A stretch of 64,000 nt of DNA from Caballeronia insecticola. GTDB taxonomy: Bacteria > Pseudomonadota > Gammaproteobacteria > Burkholderiales > Burkholderiaceae. This document shows positions 1 to 9,435 of this stretch, in pieces. Position 1 is the stretch's first letter, and every line of letters begins with the position of its first letter. Position numbers and translations under genes: made by a program. The stretch is taken from contig NC_021287.1 of the NCBI RefSeq assembly GCF_000402035.1, forward strand, positions 1,302,001 through 1,366,000, in the 5' to 3' direction. The notes beneath the pieces were generated by a model. That model saw only the letters and a list, made by a program, of their open reading frames with translations. It did no database searches and was not told the DNA's origin.

Positions 1-839
1 AGATACGCGCCTAATCCGTCGATGACATGGTTTTTCTCGGCTGCGTCGAGTTGCGTGAGAATCGGCGGATCGACCTTGAAGCGATAGCTCTTGCCCGCGG
101 GTTCAGCCATTTTCGCGAGCATCGTCGCGTGGGAGCGCTTCATGGCCCGCTCGACCGTGCGCTCGATGGTGGCTTTTTCCTCGGCATTCAGGCGCGTCGG
201 CGCGTCCATGTGCAGCGCGCTCGCGTACGAGCGCAACTGCCAGAGATCGTACGGGCTCACTTGCCAGAGACCGGCCATGGTCGTGCGATACGCCGCGCAC
301 GCCGAGCGCACGGCGCGCTCGCGTCCGGCGGCATCGACACCGTTCTCGCGCGCCGCGACGTTGATGCTCGCCGTCAGCCGCTTCAGGTCCCATTCCCACG
401 GACCGACCAGCGTTTCGTCGAAGTCGTTCAGATCGAACACGACGTCCTGACGCGGCGTGCGAAACAGGCCGAAATTGTTGATGTGCGCATCGCCGTCGAT
501 GATCACGTTGTGCCCGATCGACGGCGAGCGCGCGAGATCCCACGCCATGACTGTCGCCGAACCGCGCAGGAACGCGAACGGCGACTCCGCCATGCGCTGC
601 ATGCGCAGCGGAATCAGCCGCGCCTGGCGGCCCGCGTTGCCCGCCAGTACGCGCTCGACGGGGTCCGGCCGGTCCGCCTCGGGCGTCCAGCCGGCATGCG
701 CTTCGAAGGGCACGGCGTCACGCATGGCGCGGCCGTGTGCGCGGCTTTCCTCCGCCGTGCCGGTGATCTGGAAATGCGTCGAGCCGGAACCGGGGCGCGT
801 GGACAAGGCGTGTTCTCCCTGGATGATGAGAGGGCGCAT
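1..839 (-). CDS. DUF2252 family protein (C-terminal part outside window)
   Basis: Leftward gene whose 3' end lies beyond the window. The frame reads from ATG at 839 and contains VIIDGDAHINNFGLF followed by FDLNDFDET and WEWDLKRL, the hallmark blocks of the DUF2252 family, whose fold resembles aminoglycoside phosphotransferase-like kinases; no substrate is established. A TTG at 806-804 preceded by AGGGAGA at a 7-base spacing is a better ribosome-binding context than the ATG, so the true start may be there. It is divergent from glgX with about 200 bases between them. Family assignment is firm; biochemical role is unknown. Confidence 0.85.
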   Translation of the reverse strand, partial: MRPLIIQGEHALSTRPGSGSTHFQITGTAEESRAHGRAMRDAVPFEAHAGWTPEADRPDPVERVLAGNAGRQARLIPLRMQRMAESPFAFLRGSATVMAWDLARSPSIGHNVIIDGDAHINNFGLFRTPRQDVVFDLNDFDETLVGPWEWDLKRLTASINVAARENGVDAAGRERAVRSACAAYRTTMAGLWQVSPYDLWQLRSYASALHMDAPTRLNAEEKATIERTVERAMKRSHATMLAKMAEPAGKSYRFKVDPPILTQLDAAEKNHVIDGLGAY

Positions 840-1038
840 CGAGCGTGCAGGAATGTTTTACACGCGATAAGAGCAGCACGCGCCAGAGCCTGGTCGCTCA
901 GGTCCGCCGAGCAATCCGCACGCCGAATCTGCTCACGGGCACGCGAAATGCTTGCCGAGGTCCGCTGGCGCCGCCAGGCCTCGCAATGCCGCCGAATCCA
1001 TCCGACGCGTCGCGTCAACCAATCGAATACATCATCTC

Positions 1039-3249
1039 ATGCCGAACGAACTCCGCATTGCCGAAGGCTCCCCGTTTCCGCTCGGCGCGACCTGGGACGG
1101 AAAAGGCGTGAATTTCGCGCTGTTTTCCGCGAACGCGACCAAGGTCGAACTGTGTCTCTTCGACGAGAAGGGCGAGCAGGAGACCCAGCGCATCGAACTG
1201 CCCGAATACACCGATGAAGTCTGGCACGTCTACGTGGACGGGCTCAAACCCGGCACCGTCTACGGCTATCGCGTGCATGGCCCGTACGAGCCGGAAGCCG
1301 GACATCGCTTCAATCCGAACAAACTGCTGCTCGATCCGTACGCGAAGGCGCACGTCGGCACGTTGAAATGGGACCCGGCCTTGTTCGGTTACACGATCGG
1401 CGCCGAGGGCGACGATCTCACCTTCGACGAACGCGACAGCGCGCCCTTCATGCAGAAGTGCGAAGTCGTCGACCAGACTTTCAGCTGGACGCACGCGACG
1501 CGCGTGCGCGTGCCCTGGGAGCACACGATCTTCTACGAGACACACGTGCGCGGCTTTACGAAGCTGCATCCGGCGATTCCTGAGCACATGCGCGGCACGT
1601 TCGAAGGGCTCGGGCAGAAGGAAATCGTCGAGTACATCAAGAGCCTCGGCGTGACCTCGGTCGAACTGATGCCGATCCAGACGTTCGTCAACGACAGCCA
1701 TCTGCTCGACAAGGGTCTGACGAACTACTGGGGCTACAACACCATCGGCTTTTTCGCCGCCGATCCGCGCTTCTTCGCGCGCAACTCGGGCGCCATCGCC
1801 GAATTCAAGGAAATGGTCGACCGCCTGCACGAAGCCGGTCTCGAAGTGATTCTCGACGTCGTCTACAACCACACGGCCGAGGGCAACGAACTCGGCGCGA
1901 CGCTGTCGTTCAAGGGTATCGATAACGCGTCGTACTATCGGCTGATGCCCGACGAGCCGCGCTACTACATCAACGATACTGGCACGGGCAACACGCTCAA
2001 TCTCTCGCATCCGCGCGTGCTGCAGATGGTCACCGACAGCCTGCGCTACTGGGTGACCGAGATGAATGTCGATGGTTTTCGCTTCGACCTCGCGACGATC
2101 CTCGGCCGCGAGCCCTACGGTTTCGACGAAGGCGGCGGCTTTCTCGACAGTTGCCGGCAAGACCCGATTCTGTCGAGCGTGAAGCTCATCGCCGAACCGT
2201 GGGACTGCGGGCCGGGCGGTTATCAGGTGGGCGGCTTTCCGCCGGGCTGGGCAGAGTGGAACGACCGTTATCGCGACACGGTGCGTGGTTTCTGGAAGGG
2301 CGACGAGGGCGAAGCGCCTGAACTCGCGACGCGCATGACCGCATCCGGCGACAAGTTCAACAAGCGCGGCCGCAGACCGTGGGCGAGCGTCAACTTCATC
2401 ACGGCGCACGACGGTTTCACGCTGAACGATCTCGTCTCATACAACGAGAAGCACAACGAGGCGAACGGCGAGGACAACAAGGACGGCCATTCGGACAACA
2501 AGTCGTGGAACTGCGGCGCGGAAGGCCCGACCGACGACCCGGAGATCCGCGCGCTGCGCGAGCGCCAGAAGCGCAATCTGCTCGCGACGTTGCTGTTCTC
2601 GCAAGGCACGCCGATGGTGCTCGCGGGCGACGAATTCGGCCGCACGCAGAAGGGCAACAACAACGCGTACTGTCAGGACGACGACATCAGCTGGGTGAAC
2701 TGGGACATCGACGAAGACGGCCACGCGCTCACCGAGTTCGTGCGCAAGCTGACGACGCTGCGCCATACGCTGCCGGTGCTGCGACGCCAGCGCTTTCTCA
2801 CCGGCGAATTCCGCGACGAATTGCAGGTCACCGACGTCAAATGGCTGAGCCCGAGCGGCGACGTGCTCACGCAGGAGCAATGGGACGATCCGAACATGCG
2901 CTGCTTCGGTCTCGTCATCGACGGACGGGCGCAGGCGACGGGCATCCGCAAGCCGGCATCGGACGCGACGTTGCTGCTCGTCTTGAACGCGTATCACGAC
3001 GTGGTCGATTTCACGCTGCCCGATATTCCGGGACCGGACGAATGGATCTGCCTGATCGACACGAATGCGCCGATCCGCGAGGAACTGGGCGTGTTCGATT
3101 CGCACAACGTGTATCAGGTGACGGGCCGGTCGTTGCTGCTGTTCGCGCTTCAGCCGCGCGGCGCGACGCGACGCATTTTCAAGCGCCTCGAAGAAGCGCT
3201 CACGGACGAGATCCCGCCCGAGGACGGCGAGAAGCCGGCGGCGGGCTGA
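1039..3249 (+). CDS. glgX: Glycogen debranching enzyme GlgX
   Basis: GH13 isoamylase-type enzyme that hydrolyses alpha-1,6 branches of phosphorylase-trimmed glycogen in the cytoplasm. The 736-residue protein has an N-terminal CBM48 region (about 5-100), then the (beta/alpha)8 barrel with DVVYNHT, the nucleophile in VDGFRFDLA (D350), the acid/base in LIAEPWD (E386) and the transition-state stabiliser in TAHDGFTL (D458). Length fits the GlgX/TreX family. The start at 1039 (MPNELRIAEG) is where similarity to the family begins; the frame is open further upstream but that part is not protein-like. No other glg gene is adjacent, although Burkholderiaceae often carry glgX near trehalose genes. A strong terminator follows at 3299. 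Confidence 0.95.
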   Translation: MPNELRIAEGSPFPLGATWDGKGVNFALFSANATKVELCLFDEKGEQETQRIELPEYTDEVWHVYVDGLKPGTVYGYRVHGPYEPEAGHRFNPNKLLLDPYAKAHVGTLKWDPALFGYTIGAEGDDLTFDERDSAPFMQKCEVVDQTFSWTHATRVRVPWEHTIFYETHVRGFTKLHPAIPEHMRGTFEGLGQKEIVEYIKSLGVTSVELMPIQTFVNDSHLLDKGLTNYWGYNTIGFFAADPRFFARNSGAIAEFKEMVDRLHEAGLEVILDVVYNHTAEGNELGATLSFKGIDNASYYRLMPDEPRYYINDTGTGNTLNLSHPRVLQMVTDSLRYWVTEMNVDGFRFDLATILGREPYGFDEGGGFLDSCRQDPILSSVKLIAEPWDCGPGGYQVGGFPPGWAEWNDRYRDTVRGFWKGDEGEAPELATRMTASGDKFNKRGRRPWASVNFITAHDGFTLNDLVSYNEKHNEANGEDNKDGHSDNKSWNCGAEGPTDDPEIRALRERQKRNLLATLLFSQGTPMVLAGDEFGRTQKGNNNAYCQDDDISWVNWDIDEDGHALTEFVRKLTTLRHTLPVLRRQRFLTGEFRDELQVTDVKWLSPSGDVLTQEQWDDPNMRCFGLVIDGRAQATGIRKPASDATLLLVLNAYHDVVDFTLPDIPGPDEWICLIDTNAPIREELGVFDSHNVYQVTGRSLLLFALQPRGATRRIFKRLEEALTDEIPPEDGEKPAAG

Positions 3250-3298
3250 TTCGGGCCGCGTCGCGCGAGCGGGTATCATGCGGTTTTGCAATCACATC

Positions 3299-3326
3299 GA
3301 AGGCGGCGCGAGCCGCCTTCTTTTTT
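3299..3326 (+). terminator. Rho-independent terminator of glgX
   Basis: Nine-base-pair stem GAAGGCGGC/GCCGCCTTC with a 4-base loop, followed by six T. It ends glgX transcription. Confidence 0.85.
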
Positions 3327-3390
3327 CCACGATGGCCGTTTCATCCATGCACGAACGCGCGCCGCTGCGCCGCCGCGCGGTCCCGCCGGC

Positions 3391-3510
3391 ATGATCCTGA
3401 ATGTGCTGCTGCGCGTCGCGAACTGGGATCAGCTCGAACGCATCTGGGAATTCATCATTGGCTTCTTCAAGTTTTTGTGGAGCCTGCTGCGCTTTCTGGG
3501 CGGCGGCTGA
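3391..3510 (+). CDS. Putative 39-residue amphipathic/membrane peptide
   Basis: Small frame beginning MILNVLLRVANW and ending in three glycines, with the aromatic-rich core WEFIIGFFKFLWSLLRFL. It lies between two intrinsic terminators (3299-3326 and 3541-3567), which suggests a transcription unit of its own. The peptide is hydrophobic with scattered Arg/Lys, which would suit a membrane-associated helix. There is no clear Shine-Dalgarno sequence before ATG 3391, and the frame is open further upstream without protein-like composition. Not recognised. It could be a genuine small protein or chance; the composition and the downstream terminator favour the former. Confidence 0.4.
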   Translation: MILNVLLRVANWDQLERIWEFIIGFFKFLWSLLRFLGGG

Positions 3511-3540
3511 ACTTGTTCGAACGATGTCTCCGAAATGACG

Positions 3541-3567
3541 AAGGCCCCGCGAGCGGGGCCTTCGTTT
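3541..3567. terminator. Terminator hairpin between small peptide and TPR gene
   Basis: Ten-base inverted repeat AAGGCCCCGC/GCGGGGCCTT with a minimal loop, followed on the plus strand by CGTTT. It lies between convergent units and may act for both, though the T tract is weak on either strand. Confidence 0.6.
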
Positions 3568-3599
3568 AGTGCGCGTGCGACGGCATGTTGGTGCCGGTA

Positions 3600-4817
3600 T
3601 CAGGTATCGCGCCAGCCGTCGTCGTTGCTGCCGAGATCGAGGCCGCCACCGCCGCTGCCGTCGTTCCAGTCGTTCGAGCCGTTGCCCAAGTCGAGGCCGC
3701 CGCCGTTGTTGCCGAAATCGAGTCCGCCGCCATCGTTCTGCACCGGGCGATCGACGAGCACTTCGCGCTCGATCACGCGTTCACGCCCATTCGACAACGC
3801 CTGGCCGAGCAGCACGCCGGTCAGCATTCCGCCCATACCGCCGCCAAACCCGCCGCCGCCCTGCTGGATGATGACGGGCGGCTGCTGCCCCTGTTGCGGC
3901 GGATAAGGTCCATTTGGCGGATACGGCCCTTGCTGCTGATACGGCTGCTGGCCGCGTCCGAAGCGCTCGGCTTCCTGCGCATACGGCGAGTCGCTCTGCG
4001 CGTTGGCTTGTGCCGCATTCGGGTCCGGGCGTCCCTCGGCGCGCGCCTTCAGACTCGCGACCTGATTCTCCAGATCCTCGATAGCGTAGGGCGGCACCGG
4101 ATTCTTCGAATTCGACAGCGACTCGACCATCTGCCGCAATTGCGTTTCCGCGCCTTCGACGTCGCGCAGCAGCGCTTCGTGACCGGGCGCGGTGGAGAGC
4201 CGTACGTCGAGCTTGAGCGTGCGTACGTCGTTCAGCAGTTCAGTCGCGCGCTTGATCTGCGCGAGGCGATCGCCGCCGGCGCGGTCATCGTCGCGTGCGC
4301 GGGCGCGGCGCAGTCCCCAGCGCAACACGAGCGCGATGGCGCCGATCAGCACCGCGAGTCCGATCCACGCGCCCATGCCGATGCCGTGCTTTTCAGCCGG
4401 CGCCGCCGACGCCCGCGGATTGCCCTGATTGAATGGATTCTGCGCAGTGGTTGCATTCGAGCTGTTATCCGAACGCGGCGATATGCTGGCCCGCGTGGCG
4501 TCCGACTGAATGCGCGCCTGCGTGGCCGCGAAACGCGACGGATCGGTGAAACTCAGCGAAGGATCGAGCGATTTCGCTTGCTGCAGATGCGACAAGGCAT
4601 CGCTGTAACGGCCTTCGCGATCGAGCACCTGCGCGTACAGATAATGCGCGTGCGCGTTCTTCGGATGCGCATCGAGCACTTCGCTCAACTGCGAGTCCGC
4701 TCTTTGCCAGTTGCCCTGCGTCATCGACTGCTCGACCTGCTGCGCCGTCGGCACAGCGAACGCGAGCGGCGAAGCGAGCGACAGCGACAACGCCAGAGCC
4801 GTCAAAATCTTTTTCAT
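3600..4817 (-). CDS. Exported TPR-containing protein with Gly/Asn-rich tail
   Basis: 405 residues. Residues 1-21 (MKKILTALALSLSLASPLAFA) form a Sec signal peptide. Tetratricopeptide-like repeats follow (about 25-90: QGNWQRADSQLSEVLDAHPKNAH, then EGRYSDALSHLQQAKSLDP, given here as separate repeats). A transmembrane helix near 150-170 (GAWIGLAVLIGAIALVLRWGL) is followed by a helical region and a Pro/Gln- and Gly/Asp-rich C-terminus carrying a GGGFGGGMGGMLTGVLLG segment. Likely an inner-membrane or periplasmic envelope protein. It lies 145 bases downstream of the PspA-like gene on the same strand, which suggests an envelope-stress unit, by inference. The start is the ATG heading the signal peptide. 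Confidence 0.75.
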   Translation of the reverse strand: MKKILTALALSLSLASPLAFAVPTAQQVEQSMTQGNWQRADSQLSEVLDAHPKNAHAHYLYAQVLDREGRYSDALSHLQQAKSLDPSLSFTDPSRFAATQARIQSDATRASISPRSDNSSNATTAQNPFNQGNPRASAAPAEKHGIGMGAWIGLAVLIGAIALVLRWGLRRARARDDDRAGGDRLAQIKRATELLNDVRTLKLDVRLSTAPGHEALLRDVEGAETQLRQMVESLSNSKNPVPPYAIEDLENQVASLKARAEGRPDPNAAQANAQSDSPYAQEAERFGRGQQPYQQQGPYPPNGPYPPQQGQQPPVIIQQGGGGFGGGMGGMLTGVLLGQALSNGRERVIEREVLVDRPVQNDGGGLDFGNNGGGLDLGNGSNDWNDGSGGGGLDLGSNDDGWRDT

Positions 4818-4962
4818 GATGCGGGCCGGACGCGATGAACGTCCGTCTCCTGTCGAAGCTGCAAACGGGTGAAGCACTGAGTCATGCTCAAGGTAACGCA
4901 ATTTCGCGCGGCGCGCGCCGGGTCCGGATGCACGCCGCGCGCGATTTCTCAAATGGCCGCAG

Positions 4963-5643
4963 TTACTGTGCCGGCGTGTTCATCTGCTTTTTCAGCGCTT
5001 CGAGACGATCCTCGACGGACGGACCGCGGTTGAGCGCGGCGAGCTTGTCTTCGAGCGCCTTGCCCGATTTCTGGTCGGCCGAATTCAGGCGCGCATCCGA
5101 GCGGGCGTTCGCGAGCTGGATCTTGTCTTCGAGCTTCTGGAAATCTTCCGAAAGATTCTTCCCGCCGATGCCGCCGAGCGCGGTGGCGGCGGTGTCCTTC
5201 GCCTGCGCGATCTGCTGCTTCGCCTGAAGGATGTTCGAGCGCGCGTTGAGGTCGTTGCGGCGCTGGCGCATGTCGGCGATCTGCGATTTCAGATGTTCGA
5301 CCGAGGGCACCAGGGTCTGCAGTTCCGCCGCGAGCGCATCGCGTTCGGTTTCGGCATTGGACTGCGCGGCAAGCGCTTCGCGCGCGAGACCTTCGTCGCC
5401 GGACTGCAGCGCGCGCTTGGCGCCGTCTTCATACTTGCGCGCTTTGTCGGCGGCGGCGTCGCGCTTGCTTTGCTGCGTTGCGACCTGCGCCTCGATCTCG
5501 ATGAGCGAGTTCTCCGCCTTCGCGATGCTGTCGTCGAGCTCACGCACGATCTGGCGTGCATCGCGCGACGGATCCTGCATGGTGTCGGCGGCGTCGTTCA
5601 AGAGACCTTTGACCGTGCGGGTGATGGAATCGAAAAGCGACAT
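4963..5643 (-). CDS. PspA/IM30 (ESCRT-III-like) family protein
   Basis: 226 residues, almost entirely charged coiled-coil helix, opening MSLFDSITRTVKGLLNDAADTMQDP, a PspA/Vipp1-type amphipathic helix 0 followed by the helical hairpin. The family binds stressed inner membrane and forms ESCRT-III-like assemblies. ATG 5643 has AGGAGA eight bases upstream. There is no pspF, pspB or pspC nearby, so regulation is not the enterobacterial sigma-54 system. The upstream region holds two short dyads (5784-5793 and 5826-5841). The downstream TPR membrane protein on the same strand may be a partner. Confidence 0.85.
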   Translation of the reverse strand: MSLFDSITRTVKGLLNDAADTMQDPSRDARQIVRELDDSIAKAENSLIEIEAQVATQQSKRDAAADKARKYEDGAKRALQSGDEGLAREALAAQSNAETERDALAAELQTLVPSVEHLKSQIADMRQRRNDLNARSNILQAKQQIAQAKDTAATALGGIGGKNLSEDFQKLEDKIQLANARSDARLNSADQKSGKALEDKLAALNRGPSVEDRLEALKKQMNTPAQ

Positions 5644-5934
5644 GTATTTCTCCTGGATGAAAACTGCAGCGTGCGTGCTCTCGCGTGTGCCCACGCGGCT
5701 CGAATGTGCGGCGCATCGCGCGGGATTGCAAGCGTCTATGACCTTGAAATTCGATGTGAATGCCCGACCATCGCGCATATACGGGGTATACCCGCTTATT
5801 AGATCATGTCGTGGCTTAATCGGGACTTAACGAAGGTTAAGGAGTGTAACGACGTGCGCCATTGGCGCGCCGTACGTTGGAAACGGCGCGCATGGCCGAT
5901 GCGCGAGGGGAAATGCGAGCGGTCGTGCGCGACG

Positions 5935-6336
5935 TCAATGACCGGAGCGCGTGCCGTCGGTGAGTGAGGCGTCGCCGCCGTCTTCCTGGCTTGCTTCCGG
6001 TTCGATTTCTTCTGCCGATGCCGCGTTCGGCGGCGTGCTGCGCGCTTGGGCGGCACGGCGGGTTGCATTTGCCGCCGCATCACGCGCTTCGCGTGCGGCC
6101 GCTTTCAACGCGACGCTTTTCAGTGCCGCATTGAGCGGATCGGGCGTTCTGGGCGCGCGCAGACGGTCGACGATACCCGCGACCTTGATCTGCTCGCTCG
6201 TTGCGTTGAAATTCAGCACGGCGCGGCGCATGAGTTCGCTCACGCTGATGCCGAGCGTGTCCGCCGTTTGGCTGATGGCCAGCTTTTGCGCGGGAGTCAC
6301 GAAAACAACGATGCGTTCGCTGGGTTTGGTCGTCAT
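5935..6336 (-). CDS. Ribbon-helix-helix DNA-binding protein
   Basis: 133 residues starting MTTKPSERIVVFVTPAQKL. Residues 8-45 match a ribbon-helix-helix fold: a beta strand (RIVVFVT), helix A (PAQKLAISQTADTLG) and helix B (SVSELMRRAVLNF). The rest is an Ala/Arg-rich, probably disordered tail ending in an acidic Glu/Asp segment. Members of this fold are small transcription or plasmid-partition/antitoxin regulators. No toxin gene adjoins it, so a stand-alone regulator is more likely than an antitoxin. Start at 6336 was chosen because the fold begins there; the longer frame upstream has no protein-like content. Confidence 0.7.
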   Translation of the reverse strand: MTTKPSERIVVFVTPAQKLAISQTADTLGISVSELMRRAVLNFNATSEQIKVAGIVDRLRAPRTPDPLNAALKSVALKAAAREARDAAANATRRAAQARSTPPNAASAEEIEPEASQEDGGDASLTDGTRSGH

Positions 6337-6834
6337 GAGCGGCTCGCAAACAGTAAGGCGATCGTAACGGGACGAATCGCAACTTCGGTTCATCAAACGG
6401 CACGACATCTTTACCGCAGGGTTCGGCGCCGACTCCCGGGAACCTGCAAGGCGTACATCCATCATATCGGTTTGTGCGCGGACGTGGGTGCGGGGCCCCT
6501 CGCAACGCAATCGATGAGCATTGCGCAAAAAAGGCGCGCGATCAACGACTTGCCCATTTTCTCATACGGTTGTCCACAAGGCTCTCAACACTTTCTGTGG
6601 GCAACCCGACATTACGCGCACGGACGACGACTCACGCGGTGACGGCATTTACTTACAAAAAATTCCTGGCGCTTGTAGCGGTGCGCCCGAATTCTTTAAA
6701 ATGTGCTGTTACCCTCGGTCGAAGCCGGCCCCGCTCATTTGCTTGTCCCGTCTTTTGCAGTAGCGCCATATCAACGGCGCATCGCAGCGCGGCAGCGCGC
6801 GCGCTTTTTTACGGCGCGCCGAACGAACCCAGTC
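6337..6834. other. 498-base intergenic region between RHH gene and PBP gene
   Basis: Divergent promoter region. I see a candidate promoter for the penicillin-binding protein at 6673-6702, and nothing protein-like: the small frames here do not resemble proteins. Several A/T-richer patches (6520-6610, 6650-6710) stand out from the GC-rich surroundings, as expected for regulatory DNA. Confidence 0.6.
6673..6702 (+). promoter_or_regulatory. Candidate sigma-70 promoter for the class A PBP gene
   Basis: TTGTAG (6673-6678), 18-base spacer, TAAAAT (6697-6702). This would give a leader of about 125 bases before the ATG at 6835. Prediction by eye only. Confidence 0.4.
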
Positions 6835-9414
6835 ATGCCTATCATCAAACGACCCGATTCATCGAAATCCTCGCGACACGATCGCGAACCCCGCTGGAAC
6901 GACTCACCCAACGGTTCACGCAACGCTTCGGACGGCCGCGACGGCGGCGGACGCAATGGCGGCAGCGGAGGTCGCGGCGGCAATGGCGGCAACCGTGGCA
7001 ATGGCCGTAACGACCGCGACGGCGGCGACGGCGGCGGACGCTCCGTGTTCGGGCGCATCGTGCTGTGGTTCGCGGGGCTCGCGGCCATCGGTGTCGTGGT
7101 GGGCGCGCTGATCGTCGGTTATGCGCTCGTCGTCATGGAGCCGAATCTGCCGTCGCTCAATGCGCTGATCGATTATCGGCCGAAGGTGCCGCTGCGCGTC
7201 TACACGGCGGATCACGTGCTGATCGGCGAGTTCGGCGAGGAGCGCCGCAGCCTCGTGCGCTTCCAGGACATTCCCGACCAGATGAAGAAGGCCGTCCTCG
7301 CGATCGAGGACTACCGGTTCTACGATCACGGCGGCGTCGATTTCGTCGGCATTCTGCGCGCGGGCGTGAGCGATGTCTTGCACGGCGGCGCGTCGCAGGG
7401 TGCGAGCACGATCACCATGCAGGTCGCGCGGAACTTCTTCCTGTCGAGCGAGAAGACCTACACGCGCAAGATCTACGAAATGCTGCTTGCCTACAAGATC
7501 GAAAAGGCGCTGACGAAGGATCAGATTCTCGAGCTGTATATGAATCAGATCTATCTCGGCGAGCGCGCGTATGGCTTCTCGGCCGCCGCGCGTGTCTATT
7601 TCGGCAAGGACCTGAAGGACATCACGCTCGCGGAAGCTGCGATGCTCGCGGGTCTGCCGAAAGCGCCGTCGGCATATAACCCGGTCGTCAATCCGAAACG
7701 CGCGAAGGTGCGGCAACAGTACATCCTGAAGCGCATGCTCGATCTGAACTACATCACGCGCGAACAGTACGATCAGGCCGCGGCCGAAGAGCTGCGCACA
7801 AAATCTGCGGGCACCGAGTACGGCGTGCACGCCGAATACGTCGCGGAAATGGTGCGGCAGATGATGTACGCGCAGTACAAGGAAGAGACGTACACGCGCG
7901 GTCTGACGGTCACGACGACCATCGACTCCGCCGACCAGGACGCTGCTTATCGCGCGGTGCGCAAGGGCGTGATGGACTACGAGCGGCGTCACGGCTATCG
8001 CGGGCCGGAGGGCAGCATCAACCTGCCGTCCAACGCGGACGACCGCGCCGAGGCGATCGAAGACGCGCTCGTCGACCATCCGGACAACGGCGAGCTCGTC
8101 GCGGCGGTGGTCACGGCGGCGAGCCCGAAGCAGGTGACGGCGCAGTTCGTCGGCGGCGATACGGCGACCCTCACCGGCGACGGTCTGCGCTTCGTCGCGG
8201 CCGCGTTGCGCAGCAATGCATCGAAGGCGCTCGCGTTGCGGCCGGGCTCGATCGTGCGTCTCATGAAGGACGACAAGGGTACGTGGCAGATCACGCAACT
8301 GCCGCAAGTGGAAGGCGCGCTCGTGTCGATGACGCCGCAGGACGGCGCGATCCGTTCGCTCGTCGGCGGCTTCGATTTCAACAAGAACAAGTTCAATCAC
8401 GTGACGCAGGCGTGGCGTCAGCCGGGTTCGAGCTTCAAGCCGTTCATCTATTCGGCGGCGCTCGACAAGGGACTCGGACCCGCGACCATCATCAACGATG
8501 CGCCGTTGTATTTCCCGGCGACGGGCGGCGGCGATGCATGGGAGCCGAAGGACGACGACCAGCCCGATGGCCCGATGTCGATGCGTACCGGCTTGCAGAA
8601 GTCGAAGAATCTGGTGTCGATCCGTATCCTCTCGTATATCGGCACGAACTACGCGCAGGACTTCGTGACGCAGAAGTTCGGCTTCGACAAGGACAAGACG
8701 CCGCCTTATCTGCCGCTCGCGCTGGGCGCGGGGCTCGTCACGCCTTTGCAGTTGACGGGCGCATATTCGGTATTCGCGAATGGCGGTTATCGCATCAATC
8801 CGTATCTGATCGGCGAAGTCGCCGATGCGCGCGGCACGGTGATCTCGCGGGCGAGTCCGCTCATGGCGGGCAGCAACGCGCCGCAGACGCTCGAGCCGCG
8901 CAACGCGTACATCATGAACAGCCTGCTGCACACCGTCGCGACACAGGGCACGGGCTCGGGCACCAACGTGCTCAAGCGTAACGATCTGCAAGGCAAGACC
9001 GGCACGACGAATGACGCGAAGGACGGCTGGTTCGCGGGCTATCAGAAGCAGCTCGTCGCGGTCGCGTGGATGGGCTACGACCAGCCGAAGACGCTCGGCA
9101 GCCGCGAGTTCGGCGCACAGCTCGCGTTGCCGATCTGGGTCGAGTACATGGGACGGGCACTGCGCGGCATTCCGCAGGAGCAGATGGAGAGGCCTGATGG
9201 CGTCACCACCGTCGACGGCGAATTGTTCTATGCGGACCGCACGCCGGGCGCGGGCTTCGTCGCGAGTATCGGACTGGACAACACCAACCCAATGGCCGGC
9301 GACGCGACGACGATGGGCGGCGTAGGTCCGGCAGGCATGCAGGCTCCGCCTCCGCCGCCGCAAGTCACCACCGACGAGCGCAAGCAGATCATGGATATGT
9401 TCAACCGGCCATAG
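6835..9414 (+). CDS. mrcA: Class A penicillin-binding protein, PBP1A type
   Basis: Bifunctional peptidoglycan glycosyltransferase/DD-transpeptidase of the inner membrane. The 859-residue protein has a Gly/Asn/Arg-rich cytoplasmic tail (about 1-65), a transmembrane helix (about 66-92), the GT51 domain with EDYRFYDHGG (catalytic E158) and GASTITMQVARNFFL, an OB-like insert, and the transpeptidase with SSFK (S532, K535), SKN (S590) and KTGT (K721). The C-terminus is Pro-rich. The start at 6835 (MPIIKRPDSS) keeps the basic tail and excludes unlikely upstream sequence. The low-complexity N-terminal tail, with repeated GGNGGN-type runs, is unusual. Burkholderiaceae have more than one class A PBP and a PBP1A gene is usually next to pilM-Q; this copy is not, so mrcA paralogy is uncertain. 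Confidence 0.93.
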   Translation: MPIIKRPDSSKSSRHDREPRWNDSPNGSRNASDGRDGGGRNGGSGGRGGNGGNRGNGRNDRDGGDGGGRSVFGRIVLWFAGLAAIGVVVGALIVGYALVVMEPNLPSLNALIDYRPKVPLRVYTADHVLIGEFGEERRSLVRFQDIPDQMKKAVLAIEDYRFYDHGGVDFVGILRAGVSDVLHGGASQGASTITMQVARNFFLSSEKTYTRKIYEMLLAYKIEKALTKDQILELYMNQIYLGERAYGFSAAARVYFGKDLKDITLAEAAMLAGLPKAPSAYNPVVNPKRAKVRQQYILKRMLDLNYITREQYDQAAAEELRTKSAGTEYGVHAEYVAEMVRQMMYAQYKEETYTRGLTVTTTIDSADQDAAYRAVRKGVMDYERRHGYRGPEGSINLPSNADDRAEAIEDALVDHPDNGELVAAVVTAASPKQVTAQFVGGDTATLTGDGLRFVAAALRSNASKALALRPGSIVRLMKDDKGTWQITQLPQVEGALVSMTPQDGAIRSLVGGFDFNKNKFNHVTQAWRQPGSSFKPFIYSAALDKGLGPATIINDAPLYFPATGGGDAWEPKDDDQPDGPMSMRTGLQKSKNLVSIRILSYIGTNYAQDFVTQKFGFDKDKTPPYLPLALGAGLVTPLQLTGAYSVFANGGYRINPYLIGEVADARGTVISRASPLMAGSNAPQTLEPRNAYIMNSLLHTVATQGTGSGTNVLKRNDLQGKTGTTNDAKDGWFAGYQKQLVAVAWMGYDQPKTLGSREFGAQLALPIWVEYMGRALRGIPQEQMERPDGVTTVDGELFYADRTPGAGFVASIGLDNTNPMAGDATTMGGVGPAGMQAPPPPPQVTTDERKQIMDMFNRP

Positions 9415-9435
9415 ACCTTCGTTGGCCGATGCATG

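Noticed and set aside
5935..6336. Antitoxin of a toxin-antitoxin pair
   Set aside because: The ribbon-helix-helix protein has no overlapping or adjacent small toxin-like gene.
6916..9363. 815-residue minus-strand frame opposite the penicillin-binding protein
   Set aside because: Shadow of the PBP gene; Arg-rich composition without domains, and the plus-strand protein has all PBP motifs.
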